From Cavia porcellus (lineage: Eukaryota; Chordata; Mammalia; Rodentia; Caviidae): 64,000 nucleotides of DNA. The notes under the pieces were generated by a model. It was not told where the DNA came from, searched no databases, and saw only the letters and a list, made by a program, of their open reading frames with translations. The position numbers and the translations under genes were made by a program. The stretch spans positions 103,025,123 through 103,089,122 of the forward strand of contig NW_026947486.1 in assembly GCF_034190915.1 (NCBI RefSeq), read 5' to 3'. Numbering within the stretch: position 1 is the stretch's first letter; every line of letters starts with the position of its first letter. Positions 46,090 through 57,545 of the stretch are shown here, piece after piece.

Positions 46090-46760
46090 TATCTGGTCAT
46101 TTTATATGATGGTAGATTCATTCATTTTTTATGTATTAAACCATGTCCTCAATAAATGCGTTTTGAGTGAATATAAATCTTTATTTCAACCTGGGTAAAT
46201 ACCTTGGCCTGGCATTCCTGGGCCATATAATCTGTTTGTTTAATTTTGTAAGAAAGTGACAAACAGATTTTCAAAATGTCTATGCCATCTTGCATTCTCA
46301 AAAGCAGTACGTGAGAGTTCTACTTGCTCTGCATCTTCACCTAAGGTATTCTTAGTCACTGATTTTTGTCATTCAAATAGGTGTGTGGTGGTACCTCTTT
46401 GTGGTGTGCATTTACAGTTCCTTATTGATTAATGGTGTGGAGCATGTTTTTGTGTGTTTATAGCATTTATAAAATAAACTTTGGTGAAATACATAGTCAA
46501 GTAGTCTGCCCATTTAAATATTTTGATTTTCTTATTGTTAAGAACTCTTTTTATTTAGGCTTGGGATTGAACCCAGGGACTTGTATATACTAGGTAGGTG
46601 CTCTACACTGAGCTATATGCCCATACCTCTTGCTAAATTTTGAGGAATTCTTTATATATTTCAGAAACAAGTCCCTTTTCAGATATGTGGTTTTCACATA
46701 TTATCTTCCAGTTTGTGACTTGCAGTCAGAATATGTGTTTGGAAAATGAAGGCCTTTGCA
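46090..46760 (-). repeat. Old L1M fragment with SINE inside
   Basis: Antisense ORF2-end and 3' motifs are seen in order: cctgggccatataatctgtt, gtggtggtacctctttgtgg and tttatatatttcagaaacaa, then gtcccttttcagatatgtgg. The ID-like SINE at 46556-46629 splits it. Confidence 0.65.
46556..46629 (-). mobile_element. tRNA-derived SINE, old
   Basis: Antisense order: gggattgaacccagggactt to gctctacactgagctatatg. It interrupts the L1M frame on both sides. TSD not clear. Confidence 0.75.
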
Positions 46761-46779
46761 GATTTGGAAACAGACTTTG

Positions 46780-47000
46780 GCTATTATTCTCATCGTCAGG
46801 GTACCACTGAAGGGTTTTATAAAGAGGAATGACACAGCTCTGGCACGTCTTAAAAATTTCACTGACTATCCTGCTGAGAACAGGCTGCAAATGAGAGTGA
46901 GGGTTAAGTGGGAAACCAGTTGACAGATTATTTCAATAATCCAGATGACAAAGATGGTCTGGGTGAGGGTAACAATAGAAGTAATGATAAAATAGTAGCA
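46780..47000 (-). repeat. L2-like fragment, antisense
   Basis: The order cactgaagggttttataaag, gaatgacacagctctggcac and ttatttcaataatccagatg matches L2 read backwards, like 33480-33700. Confidence 0.5.
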
Positions 47001-47165
47001 CTCCCCTATTTCATGATCTTTGGCTGTTTATATATATTTAAGTGTGAGGTGCATAAACACTGCTGGTCTGTGTGTCAGTGAAGACTTGTGGACCAGTAGT
47101 CTACAGTGAAGAGTGGTTGGGCAAAGAGCCAGATTTTCCCTGTGATCCTCAAGTGCGAAGATCTC

Positions 47166-47166
<1 letters not shown>

Positions 47167-47196
<30 letters not shown>
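47167..47196. repeat. Poly(T) run, 30 bases
   Basis: A pure T30 tract with no recognisable SINE or L1 body on either side. It may be the tail of a very short antisense insertion. Confidence 0.9.
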
Positions 47197-47199
<3 letters not shown>

Positions 47200-47773
47200 C
47201 CAACAGGCTATTTTTCTCCAACAACAATTATTGCCTGTCTTGTAGTGGAGTGGGATATAAGTATGATTAATGTCAGTTTTGGAGCTCAGCAGGGGGCATC
47301 TTGGGAGTTGAGCATAGAAGCAACTTTACTGTTTCTGGAGCAGACTTTCAAGATTTGTTTGAAGTCTTAACACTAATCTTTGCTGTCTAGCATACTTGGT
47401 GTCAATGAAGTTCTGATTTTCTTCATTTCATGTATCCATTAAAAAAATCTCAAGTTTCTTGCTTGGGTTCTTGGGGCAAGGGTGGGAACCTCAGAATATA
47501 CTCAGTCTGTATACAGATATATATTCAACTAGGATTCTACATCTGGCTCTGCACATCACATGTACACATACTTATACCTGTTTCACAGAGCAGATCAGCT
47601 GGTTTATGCTTTCTCAGTAGGGATTTAAAATTAAAAATTCCCCTTCTCTATTCTACTTTTAAGAATTGCTGAAATCTTGCTCATTGGTGACTCTTCTCCT
47701 GATCATTTTAGTCCTGATGGGTTTGTGGCACTTTTATTCCCTTGCTATAGTTTTGGTTGATCTTAGAAGAGAA
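47197..47773. other. Unique sequence
   Basis: No supported feature. An 80-codon frame at 47430-47672 has no recognised domain. Confidence 0.4.
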
Positions 47774-48246
47774 TTTTAGTCACTTTTCTCATTGCTGGAA
47801 CAAAATACCTGATACTTTCAACTTAAAGGAGGAAATGTTTATGTTGTTTTATAGTTTGTAGAGGTTTCAGTTCGTAGTTGGCTGGTTCCAAAGCATGGCG
47901 GCATGGTGGCATGGCACATGAGCATAAAAAAGGAAATGCTGCTGTCATCTACTTCCTGCAGCCAGAAAATAGAGTGAGAAGGGAGCAACCAAATACGGAG
48001 ACATAATCCTCCAGGTCACACCCCCTGTGACCTGCCTCTACTGACCAGATCCTACCTCCCAATAGTAAGTTAGCTATTCCATCCTCAAAATTCAATGAAT
48101 TTCTTTTTAAAAAAATTGTTTAGGGAAAAAAAGCAAAACAGAATAAAGGTTAGAAATAATACAGAATTTCAAAAAAAAAACAGTAAGAAATGACTAGTCA
48201 AAAAAAAAAGAAAAAAGTTCACTGAATTTTGAGAATGGGAGCATTT
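47774..48246 (-). repeat. LTR-like repeat (copy 2), interrupted
   Basis: The start (tagtcacttttctcattgct...caaaatacctgat) and the middle (ggtttcagttcgtagttggc...aagcatggcggcatg) match copies at 39215 and 55407. It is interrupted at 48103-48217 by a tiny L1 tail. Confidence 0.5.
48103..48217 (-). mobile_element. Very short L1 3' end insertion
   Basis: The fragment is only about 115 bases of the 3'UTR family of copies A and B (gcaaaacagaataaaggtta...aacagtaagaaatgactagt). TSDs with one mismatch, ttcaatgaattt (48091-48102) and ttcactgaattt (48218-48229), flank it. Confidence 0.75.
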
Positions 48247-48247
48247 T

Positions 48248-48385
48248 TTTAATTTAAAGACAGTAAAATCAAGCAAAACAAAACAGAATGAAGCCAATTA
48301 AAACAAAACAGTGTAAGTGATACAGGATGTTAAAACAAGATAATAGAAAGTCAACAATGGCTGCCACAATGCCTCTGGTTGGAAG
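48248..48385 (-). mobile_element. Short L1 3'UTR insertion
   Basis: About 140 bases of the tandem-unit 3'UTR (aagcaaaacaaaacagaatg...agtcaacaatggctgccac). The TSD is short (gcattttt at 48241-48248 and 48386-48393). It landed 24 bases from the previous insertion. Confidence 0.65.
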
Positions 48386-48589
48386 GCATTTTTACATCTA
48401 AACTTATTGGAGGGAAAGGAGATAAATATGTGCTCTCAACTAGTATTTTAACTAGGCAAATGTACTTTTTTGACACTTGGTATGACACTGAAGATTCTGA
48501 TTTCTTTTCCTCACACTGAGAACTGTTGGTCTAGTACAATGGGAACAGCCATGGGATTTTACCACTCTACTTTAGGTACAGATAGACAT

Positions 48590-48700
48590 AAGTTCCATTT
48601 CCATTTACTTTATTTAATAGCTGTGAGACTATGTAAAACCATCTAAGTTTTGTGAACCTCAATTTTTTCATATTTGGAATAAGAGTAAATAATATTTCAG
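48590..48700 (-). repeat. MIR fragment, antisense
   Basis: The order aatagctgtgagactatgta, gaacctcaattttttcat, gaataagagtaaataatat follows antisense MIR. Confidence 0.5.
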
Positions 48701-49019
48701 GTGTGTGTCATTCACCTTCGCTTCCAACATAAGATAACTGAAGTTTCCTGGGATCTGAATGGTCACTATAGTTAATAATATGGCTGTTTACTTGAAATTT
48801 CCTGACAGTAGATTTAGGTGTTCATCAATAAAATATTTATTATAAAATAAATGATATGCAGTGAAACTATGTCTTTGAAAAGGTTACACAGAAAACACTG
48901 TACTTGAAAAAATTGCCCTTCATTTTCACAAAGGAAAGCATTCTTGCAATGAATGGGTTATTCAGTGAATGAATAAATCAATATTTGGCAAAAAATGAGA
49001 TAAAGGTAAGGAAGTATAT

Positions 49020-49190
49020 CCCAGTTAAACAAATATTTTTTAATGATATCTGTGTGCCTTGTGCAGTGCTGGACATGGAAGATACAGAGATTAATGAGAC
49101 ACGGCTTTTACCCTTGAGGATCTCCAAGTCTAGTCTGGAGACAGACAACTGAATAGTCAATTACAGTGTGGTAAGATAAGGGTCATAAAT
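49020..49190 (-). repeat. L2-like fragment, antisense
   Basis: The blocks ctgtgtgccttgtgcagtgc and gaggatctccaagtctagtc resemble the antisense L2 block at 32060. Confidence 0.45.
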
Positions 49191-49794
49191 AAACCTCAAA
49201 TAAGATGAAAATCTTGAGCTTGTGGGCTTTGCGTAAGGCTAGAGACATTAAACACTATCTTTAAGATATGCTCCATTTTCTACAATAAGTTTGACTAGGA
49301 AAAAATCGCTCAAAGACTCTGTTATCTTTTTTAGAGGAAGTGTGGAAATCTCATTATTGTTAATGGCAATAAAATAGAGAGGAAAATGAAATGAGGAGCA
49401 ATATCTAAATAGGCTATCTTTATATATGAAATAGAGTCATTTAGTGGTTAAGTGGTGTTTGTTAAGAATTTATCTTGACAGTTGCTTTTGGAGAAGGATG
49501 ATCGAAAAAGCATACCAAGAATGCCATCATTATTTACTTAGTGTAAATTTACAACAATAAAAAATATGCTCGTGAAAATGCAATATCATTAAAGAATTGA
49601 AAGTGATATTTATCTTTATTTTTGTGTGTCACTTTTACTTTTAAAAAACAAATAGACCTGCTTATCACTTTACTATAAGAAACAGTGACTGAGTTGATGG
49701 AAAAAGGAATACTTAGGTAAGAAAAATAAATAACTATGGCTTAAAAGTTACCTCTCCATTGTAACAAGAAGTAGAAATGTGAACTGAAGATCAA
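49191..49794. other. Unique A/T-rich sequence
   Basis: No supported feature. Confidence 0.4.
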
Positions 49795-50325
49795 CAAATT
49801 TCAGGTGTGCTGGTCAAGTGGCGTTGTGGGACAGACCATTGCCCCAAAGTTGAAGAGACTAGGAAATAGGATGCTACTGGCACAGAAGGCCCTGAGTAGA
49901 GGCTTTCACAGGAACCAGTGCCACAGTAGAACAATCTTAATCACAATGCAAAATTGCTGGAGGCTTAGTGTGCAATCCCTCTGAAATGTAAAATTTTCAG
50001 GTAGCTCTATGCATAGGGAGACCCCTATTTAGTGTTTTACTTTCAAGAACCATTCTGAAACACACCAGAATATTCTGCTCTGCTTTACAAGGCCCATCTT
50101 CAGGAAAAAGTGCTTACTAGAGCTTCACCTGCTGGGGTTTTATCAGAATGTAACCTACCTGGGAGAAAGGAAACAACTCAATCTCTCACTAGCCTTCTAC
50201 CTAAGGGAAGGAGGATACCCAACCGCAGCCACTGTTAGCCATCCTACTCCGCCAAATGGAGGCAACTTATAAATACTGGTGATGTACACAGTTTAGGGTC
50301 ACTGGCTACTGAAAGACAGAATCTT

Positions 50326-50484
50326 TTTTTTTTTTTTTTTGGTCTTTTTTCCTTTTTATCGGTATCAGGGATCAAACTCACAACCGCCTCCTCGCAAGGC
50401 AGGCACTTATGCCGCTGAGCTAAATCCCTAGGCCCTTATACAATGTTAATTTTTTAAATTTTTTTAATTTAATTTTATGTTTTT
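50326..50484 (-). mobile_element. ID-type SINE with AT-rich 5' extension, perfect TSD
   Basis: A perfect 16-base TSD (tgaaagacagaatctt) lies at 50310-50325 and 50485-50500. The antisense ID body (about 50326-50433) has tcggtatcagggatcaaact and gagctaaatccctagg. Between the SINE 5' end and the TSD lie about 50 extra AT-rich bases (50435-50484) that belong to the inserted unit, not the flank. Confidence 0.85.
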
Positions 50485-51669
50485 TGAAAGACAGAATCTT
50501 AATCATAAGACTATATGGTACTTGCTCTGTCCACACCACCCTACTGGTATGTGGTATACTTGGCATATCACACTCTCCTTTTACCAAAACATTATGAGGC
50601 ATAATCAAAGGGAAAAATACAAAACCAGATTTAGAGATAGTTGATATGTTGGAATTATCATTGACCATTTTCTCAAAAATTGATTAATATTCTAAGGGCT
50701 TTATCATAAAAATTATATAATGTGCTAATGAATAATATAATCAGAGAAATGGAAATTCTACAGAAGGATCAAAAACAAATTGTAGAGGGCAAAAGACTGT
50801 AATCAAAAGCAAGAAAGCCTTGGATGGGCTCATCAGTTAGACTGGATAAAGCTGAGGCAAGAATCTGACCTTGAGTGCACAACAACAGACATTTCCAACC
50901 TGAAAGGAAAAGAAAAAAAGACCAAGAGAAAAGAGAACAGAACATCTAAAACTAGTGAGGCAACTACAAAATTTATATAATAAAACCTACAAAACAGTAA
51001 AACGACCTAGGTATATTATATTCAAGCTACAGAAAATGAAATACAAGGAAAAAACCTCTTGATAATAACACAGATTTTTCTTTTTGATGAACTAAGATAA
51101 ACTGTTATCTGTTTCTTTTTTGTAAGAACTCTTTTGTTCGATGTCTTGTACTTTGGGTAACTACTTTGAAGAAAATGATACATGGTGAAAAAGAAAGAAC
51201 TCTGAAAGAAGCCAGAGAAATCATCTCACCTATAGAGAAAGAAACATAAAAAACACATCCTGACTTCTCTGCAGAAACTATGAAGATAAAAATATACTAT
51301 AGTGAAACATTTAAAGTGTTGTGAAAGAAAAACAAAACAAAACAAACAAATGAACAAACAAAAAACCAACAAAGCACCAAACTGCATTTCTGTACCTTGC
51401 AAAATTATCCTTCGAAAGTGAAAGACAAAGACATTTTTAGACAAACAAAAACTTAAGGGAAGTGTTGCCAGCTAACATGCCTTCCAAGAAATATAAAAAT
51501 AAATTATTCAGAGAGAAACAAAATGGAGCAATTCAGAATTTCAATATGCCATAAGGATGACTGTTAGACAAGGAATAAGTGAGGATAAAATAAAAGTTAG
51601 GTTTTATTTTCCAAAATCTTAATTATGCTGAAAATAGTTTCTTCAGAACAACTATAGCAAAGTATAGGA

Positions 51670-51728
51670 TAGAATGCTTTCCTAGATTGCATAAAGTCCT
51701 GGGTGTGATTCCAGGTACTGCAAAAAAT
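51670..51728 (+). mobile_element. ID-type SINE fragment
   Basis: The part cctgggtgtgattccaggta with a following A run matches the B-box half of ID. The 5' half is poorly preserved. Confidence 0.55.
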
Positions 51729-52563
51729 ATACATGCTATATGTGCTTCTGTATTAAGTGAAATAAATGGTAGTAATCCTACAAGGATCTGTAGGGAGAAT
51801 TTAAGAATATTTTTTGATTATCAGGTGCTTGCACTACCTGTGAAATAGTAGAGTGTTATCTGAAAATTCAAGTTTGTTATAAGTGTTTATTACAAATTCT
51901 AGGAAGACCACTGAAAAAGTAAAAAAGAAAGTATGTTGAGAGGAGCCAAAATGTAATCGTATAAATTGTCAATTAATATCACAAAAGGCAGAAAAAGAAT
52001 GAAAGACAAAAATAGAAACTAAGAACAAGAGTAACAGAACAGTACCAAATTCAGTAGCTGTTGACTCAGTTATCTCCATAGTCATTTTGAACACCAGTGG
52101 TCTAAAAGTACCCATTCAAAGACAGAGAATGATAGAGTGGGTCAAAAACAAGATACAAGGATCCAAAAGAAGCACTCTTTAATTATAAATGCATATGTAA
52201 ATTAAAAGTAAAGAGATAGAAAAAGGTACTCCATGCTAAAGCTAATTAAAAGAAAGCAGAAGTTATATTAATTTCAACCAGAGCAGACTCGAGAACAAAG
52301 AAGTGTATCAGAGACACAGAGGGACATTACATAATGATAAAGGGATCTATTCTCCAGGGAGACAATAACAACCCTTAATGTGCATGCACATAGTAACAGA
52401 CAGTCAAAACATATGAGACAAAGCCAGCCAGGAAAGACAGCTGAAGTCTGTATTGGAGATCCTGATACCCTTTTTCAAAAATGGACAGATCCAGCAAGAA
52501 GCAAATCAATGAGGTTGCTGGTGTGGCTGGAAAATGTGAAATGGTACAGTCCTATCAGTTACA

Positions 52564-52648
52564 ATGATTTTTTTTTTGTACTGGGAATCAAACTAAGTTC
52601 CTTATGGTTGCCACAAGCATTTGTGCCAGTGAGCTATAGCCCCAGCTC
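52564..52648 (-). mobile_element. ID-type SINE with short extra 3' sequence
   Basis: Antisense ID: tactgggaatcaaactaagt to gagctatagccccagctc. A TSD (tggtacagtcct) lies at 52542-52553 and 52649-52660. Fourteen bases (52554-52567) sit between the left TSD and the T tract. Confidence 0.75.
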
Positions 52649-53345
52649 TGGTACAGTCCTGTGAAAACCTGCATAGTTTCTTAAAGAATTTAAATAGAAT
52701 TACTCATTCAGAAATTCTACTTCTGGGTATATATCAAAAACAATTCACTTTTGGGTGTTGAAGAACCATCTGTAAACTCATTCACCTCAGCATTGTTCAC
52801 AATAGCACAGACAACAAGAGGCCAAACGTCCACCTTGGGATAAGCAGATGCCGAACCCATATCAGGTGCATACTATGGGTGACAGCAGCCTTGAAAAGGA
52901 GTCATGTCATACTCTCCTACATGCGGGAACCTCATCTGGTCACAAAAGGACAAACAAGTACTGCATGATTTCACTCATATAAATCACCCAAAAATAAAAA
53001 TCCGGGAAGCAGGAAGTGGAAAGGTTGTTTCCAAGAGCTGAACAGTGAGGCAGAGGGATGAACAAGTGTTGAGTGTGTGTGCTGCAATGACAAACCTTTT
53101 AGAGACTGAGTGCCCTCACTGCACCCCAAACCCACCTACTTATCACAAAGTGCCAGCACTGGAATTAAACCTGAATCCTGAGCTTTTAGTTTAGAAAAGA
53201 CAACTCATACATTAACACCTGTTGTCTTAAAAGGAAAACAACACGTGTGTCACCGGTGGAGTCGCTGCTGCAGATGAAAGGTTCTAATAATCTGTTGCAT
53301 GGTGCCATGAAGACACTGTGCTCTACAGAACTACACACTTACAAT

Positions 53346-54069
53346 TGGTTAAGGTGGGAAAATTAATGTCACGGCTTTTTTCCACAGTGAAAAAATCAGA
53401 TAGGTGCAGGCAGATGACAGCAGGGCCCTACCTCCCCTGGGTGACCCTGACAGGAAGAGCAAGTGAGTAGAGAATGTTCTAGATCCAGGCTCACGTGGTG
53501 AGTAGAGACCATGGGGGATGATGGCTGGGGTCAGGGAGCAGGGTGTGTAGTGTGGCGAGCCCACACTGGGGCAGTGGTGGGAATAAATATTGAACTGAAC
53601 TCTGTTGTCATAGACTGTGGATTCCAGTTGGCAATAAAGAGCCTAAACTCCCAGAGTAGAAGTCATTTAGCACAAGTGTGCTGAAAGTTGAAAAAAATGC
53701 ACATGGTATGACTGTCACTGAGTGACTGGTAATCAAGGAAGCCCTCTCTGAGGAGGAGACAGCTCACCTGAAGAGGGAATAAGGGACCTTGGATCTCAGT
53801 TCTGTTAATGAGGCTCTTATTTGTGCAGAATGCCCTCTTCTCTGAAGCCAGAACAAAGGAAAGGACATGATTTTTCATGGGGGTCCTATGTGTGGGTTGC
53901 AGACTGATCTTTTCTTCTTGAATGTTTGCCCCACTACAGCATCAAATGAGGGAACAAAAATCATATGGGGACTGCGCAGTGAGTGAGTTCCTACCATTGC
54001 ATAAGGCCATCTTTCATACACCTCAAAAACAAGTCAAAACATACATAAACATATGTGTGCATGCTCAAC
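53346..54069. other. Unique sequence
   Basis: No supported gene; 71-codon minus-strand frames show nothing recognisable. Confidence 0.4.
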
Positions 54070-54260
54070 ATTAAACTAAGTGCTTTTGGAAGATTAAGGT
54101 ATTTATTACAACAACCATTTAAGGTAGATATTACGATCCTGACTGAAAAATGAAGAAATTAAGGCTCAAGGAATTTAACATTTTCCCATGGTCACATCTC
54201 TACCCACTAATGAGTAGTAGAACTAGGACTAGAAGCCAGGGCTCTGCCTTGTAGTTCTGT
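54070..54260 (+). repeat. MIR element
   Basis: The order ctaagtgcttttggaagatt, caacaaccatttaaggtaga, gaagaaattaaggctcaagg and agaactaggactagaagcca is a near-complete MIR. Confidence 0.75.
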
Positions 54261-55400
54261 GCCTTCCCCTACATGACATGAACTTTCTAGAGCCCTTTAA
54301 TGGCCCTTTGGGAGCTTCCAGAAAAGCATGAAAGCAATAAAATCCAGAAGCGCCTTGCTTTTCCATGTCAGTTACAGACTGACAGAGACTGTGCGATGCC
54401 TGATAGGCTCACTGTGCATTTCAGTTATCCCCACTGTTTCTTTAGTGCTGTCACTCACTCTGGGATCTCCAAGGACACAATGTGGATGTCAGCTCTTGGT
54501 ACTTCCATCTTGATATTCTTACAAAGATTTACCTTGTGGATTCATTTCCTTAGGTTTAGGGGGTTGTTTTGAGTCTTGGGGATTGGAAATTGGACATTGG
54601 CTTCCCCAAATCATGATGTTCAGAGTTTGAGGACTCAAAATAGCATGAAAGTATGAAAAAAATACAGGTTTTTCTCGCTGGCAGGAGAGAGTTCTGGAGT
54701 CATCTGAAACAAGCAAGTTTTGAGCATCTAGTGGTACAGGCAATCGCTCTTACTACCTCTTATTCACCTTTATGGCATATCAGTTGTAGAAATGGGATAG
54801 CAGTGTTGGGGTAAGAAGGATATTGCTGTAGGTACAGAAATTAAGAGTAAGACTCCAGTTTAAGTACCAATTTTGACTCTTGTTGGTATTAGGCGCATTC
54901 TTAATCTGTCTGGTTGCTGTTTCCTTATCTGTAAAACTGTCGGTTCTTTTTATTCAGCAGTGATGAGGAGGGAATAGCCACAGAGAGATAAAGTTCAGGA
55001 GTCAGTGAAAGTGGAAACAAATAGTTCATTGCATGAGGAAAAACCCAGAGAATTGGCAGATGGGTGCAAACAAGGAAAGAGGGAGCTCCAGAAGCCAAGT
55101 GACAAATGGAGTCAATGAAAGAAAATGCAGAAAAAACATTTACATTTGGCCAGGAGCAGGCCTCTGGGGTCCTCTGAGCAGCTTCCCTGGAGAGCTTTGG
55201 AGAGAAACTCAATTGATCAGTTTGAGGAGTGGGTGGTGGAGAAAGACTGGTAGATCTCACACAGGTCACCTGCTGCCATGATAGGCAGAACCTGAGAGAC
55301 TTTGGCTGTGTGGTGTTGTAATGACTCCATGCTAGGGCAGATGGTCCACCTCTTACTTCCCAGTGCCATTTCTACATCCATATCCTTACTTCCTCCTTTC
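54261..55400. other. Mostly unique sequence
   Basis: A diverged antisense MIR-like stretch may lie at 54840-54950 (ctgtttccttatctgtaaaa). The 114-codon minus-strand frame (54925-55269) is Ser/Pro-rich with no domain I recognise, and I do not call it a gene. Confidence 0.35.
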
Positions 55401-55792
55401 TCGGCTTAGTCACTTTTCTCTTATTGTCAAGACAAAATACCCCAAACCCGAAATTAAGGAAGGAAAGATTTATTTAGCTCACAGTTTGAAAGGTTTCAGT
55501 CCATAATCAACTGGCTCCAATGCAGGGTGGCATGGCAGAGGGACAACAGTTCATGGTGGCAAAAGACTGTAAGAGCAACAGCAGAAGAGTGGACAGCAAG
55601 CCTCTTTTCTTCCATTATTCTAAGTATAGTGCTACACCTAAAGTGAGTGGGTGTACTCACATGATCTCCTTGCCCTTCTTTTGCCCAGGCTGAGGATGTT
55701 TACAAACTGAGGACCCTGACCCCCTTAGTTACTTAAACTTCTAAGCTTCGCAGGTTGACACAGTGAATCGACCATTACAATATCTTAGGCGT

Positions 55793-56445
55793 CCAGCTCA
55801 GGCCAATGGGCAGGGCCTGTGTGCTTCAGTGCCCTGCTGCTGTGGTGGGGAGGATGACCACTACAGCCTGCCCAGGCTCAGGCTCCTGAGCCATGCCTGC
55901 TCACTTGCGTACCGTTCTGCCACCACTGGATGGAGGACAACCATCACGCTCTATGCTTGTTTAAGCCTGTGTGCCTTGGTGTACCCCCACCACCACCATA
56001 CAAAGGATGACCACCAAGCTCCACCCCTGCTTGGGCAACTGAGCCAAGCCTGTCACTGCACAGAGAATAATCTCTGTGCTACACCCAGGCTCACTGAGCC
56101 ATGCCTGTGACCTGGTATTGTCCTCCCATTTGAGTCCTCTCAGAGAACTGTTGCACTCATGCTGGCTTGGCTTGCTGCCCTCGGCTACACTCCCCATCTC
56201 TTAGATCAAGCACTGATGTAAACATTTGGCTCCCACTCTCCCTCCCAGAACCTTGAACTTCAGTGGATTGACCATGCTGGTTTTAAGGGAGACTTGGTGG
56301 CTCTCATACATACAGAGGACCCTGGTAGGTTCCAGTCACTATGTACCAACAATAGGGCAGACATCAACCACACAGTAGGACCCTAGGAGATACACTGCTG
56401 ACAGTTGTGATTATTTGGATTAAATGACCAGATATTGGCTAGAAG
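55793..56445 (+). promoter_or_regulatory. L1 5'UTR with degenerate ~75-bp repeats
   Basis: This GC-rich region contains about four imperfect units, marked by ggatgacca/ggacaacca/ggatgaccacc/gaataatct and by tgagcca(t/a)gcctg. The region is likely the L1 internal promoter. No YY1-type aagatggc is seen at its 5' end, unlike the 5' ends at 3601-3610 and 8841-8850. Confidence 0.6.
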
Positions 56446-57505
56446 GTGAAAATGACAAAACAAAAAGCAAAAGGAAATCTCAAACATCTAATCCATCATG
56501 TGCAAGAGGAGGTGATAGAGGACTTTAAAAGTCATATACCAGAAATCTCTGAAAAGGTAGCAAACAAAGTAAAGAAAAAAATCCATGAGGCTATAGAGGA
56601 AATCAAATTAGAATTAAGGTCATATGTAAAGAGAAATAATAACCTTAGTAAAGGATTTGCCCAAAATAGTTAGGGAAGAAATAGATAAAAAAATACAGGA
56701 GCATGGGAAATTGATTGAAACTTTAAATGTACAATAACAAGAAGAATACAAATTCAAAAAGATATCCAAGAAACAAAAAATTCTATTGAAAGCTGTCAAA
56801 ACTATTTAAATCAAGCAGAGGATAGAATTTCAGACCTTGAAGACAAGATCACAGATAGTGACCGTGGTGGATAGAACTTATAAAACAACAAAGTGGCATG
56901 AAATGACAATCCAGCAGCTTCAAGATGATGCCATGAGAAAAAATATAAGACTAATAGACATCAGTGAGGATGCAGGAGACAACACAAAGGACATAACTAA
57001 GCTGTTCACAGAAGTAATAGAAAATTTCCCAAACATAGGGAAAAAATCTGGTATACAAATAAGTGAGGCATATAGAATGCCAAGCAGTCATAACCAACAT
57101 AGATCTATACCCAAACATATAATAGTTAAGATCCCAGACATACAGCATAAAAACAGAATACTAAAAGCTGTTAGAGAAAAGACACAACTCATCTATCAAG
57201 GAAAGCCTATTAGAATCACGGCAGACTTCTCAACAAAAACTTTCAGGTTAAGATGAGCTTGGGGTGATGTATTTCAAGCCCTAAAAGAAAACAACTTTCA
57301 ACCTAGACTGATGTACCCAGAAGAATTGTCTTTCAAATTTAATGAAGAAACAACATACTTTCATGATAAAGAACAAATTAAGAAATTCATATCCACCAAA
57401 CTAACCCAAGAAAGAGTACTGAAAGACATGCTAGATAGAGATAAAACTGAACACAATCTGCAGAACAACAACAGAAAGAAACCATCAGGCTGGACAAGAA
57501 ATTAA
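56446..57505 (+). pseudogene. L1 ORF1, broken
   Basis: The ATG at 56446 opens a Lys/Glu-rich N-terminal and coiled-coil region (to 56673), with a stop there. Frames 56837-57256 and 57311-57505 supply the RNA-recognition domain (KLFTEVIENFPNIGKK, YRMPSSHNQHRS, KNRILKAVREK) and the C-terminal domain (YPEELSFKF...). At least two frame breaks or stops interrupt the protein. Gene order and spacing to ORF2 are normal. Confidence 0.88.
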
Positions 57506-57545
57506 ACAAAGGAGGAAAGTGGGAAACCAACAACAGGAACACAAT

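Larger units (their letters stand above)
49795..53345 (+). mobile_element. Old L1M, long but internally deleted
   Basis: In order: a 5'UTR-like part (49795-50305), ORF1 remnants (about 50690-51600, including ggaaattctacagaaggatc and a ctgaaagaagccagagaaat region), an ORF2 endonuclease region (52060-52510), then a jump straight to the ORF2 C-terminus and 3'UTR (52525-53345, cattgttcacaatagcacag...gcatgatttcactcatataa). Roughly 3 kb covering reverse transcriptase is missing. Three SINE pieces lie inside it. All frames are dead. Confidence 0.6.

Noticed and set aside
54925..55269. 114-codon Ser/Pro-rich minus frame
   Set aside because: No domain, no signal peptide or exon context; likely chance in unique sequence.
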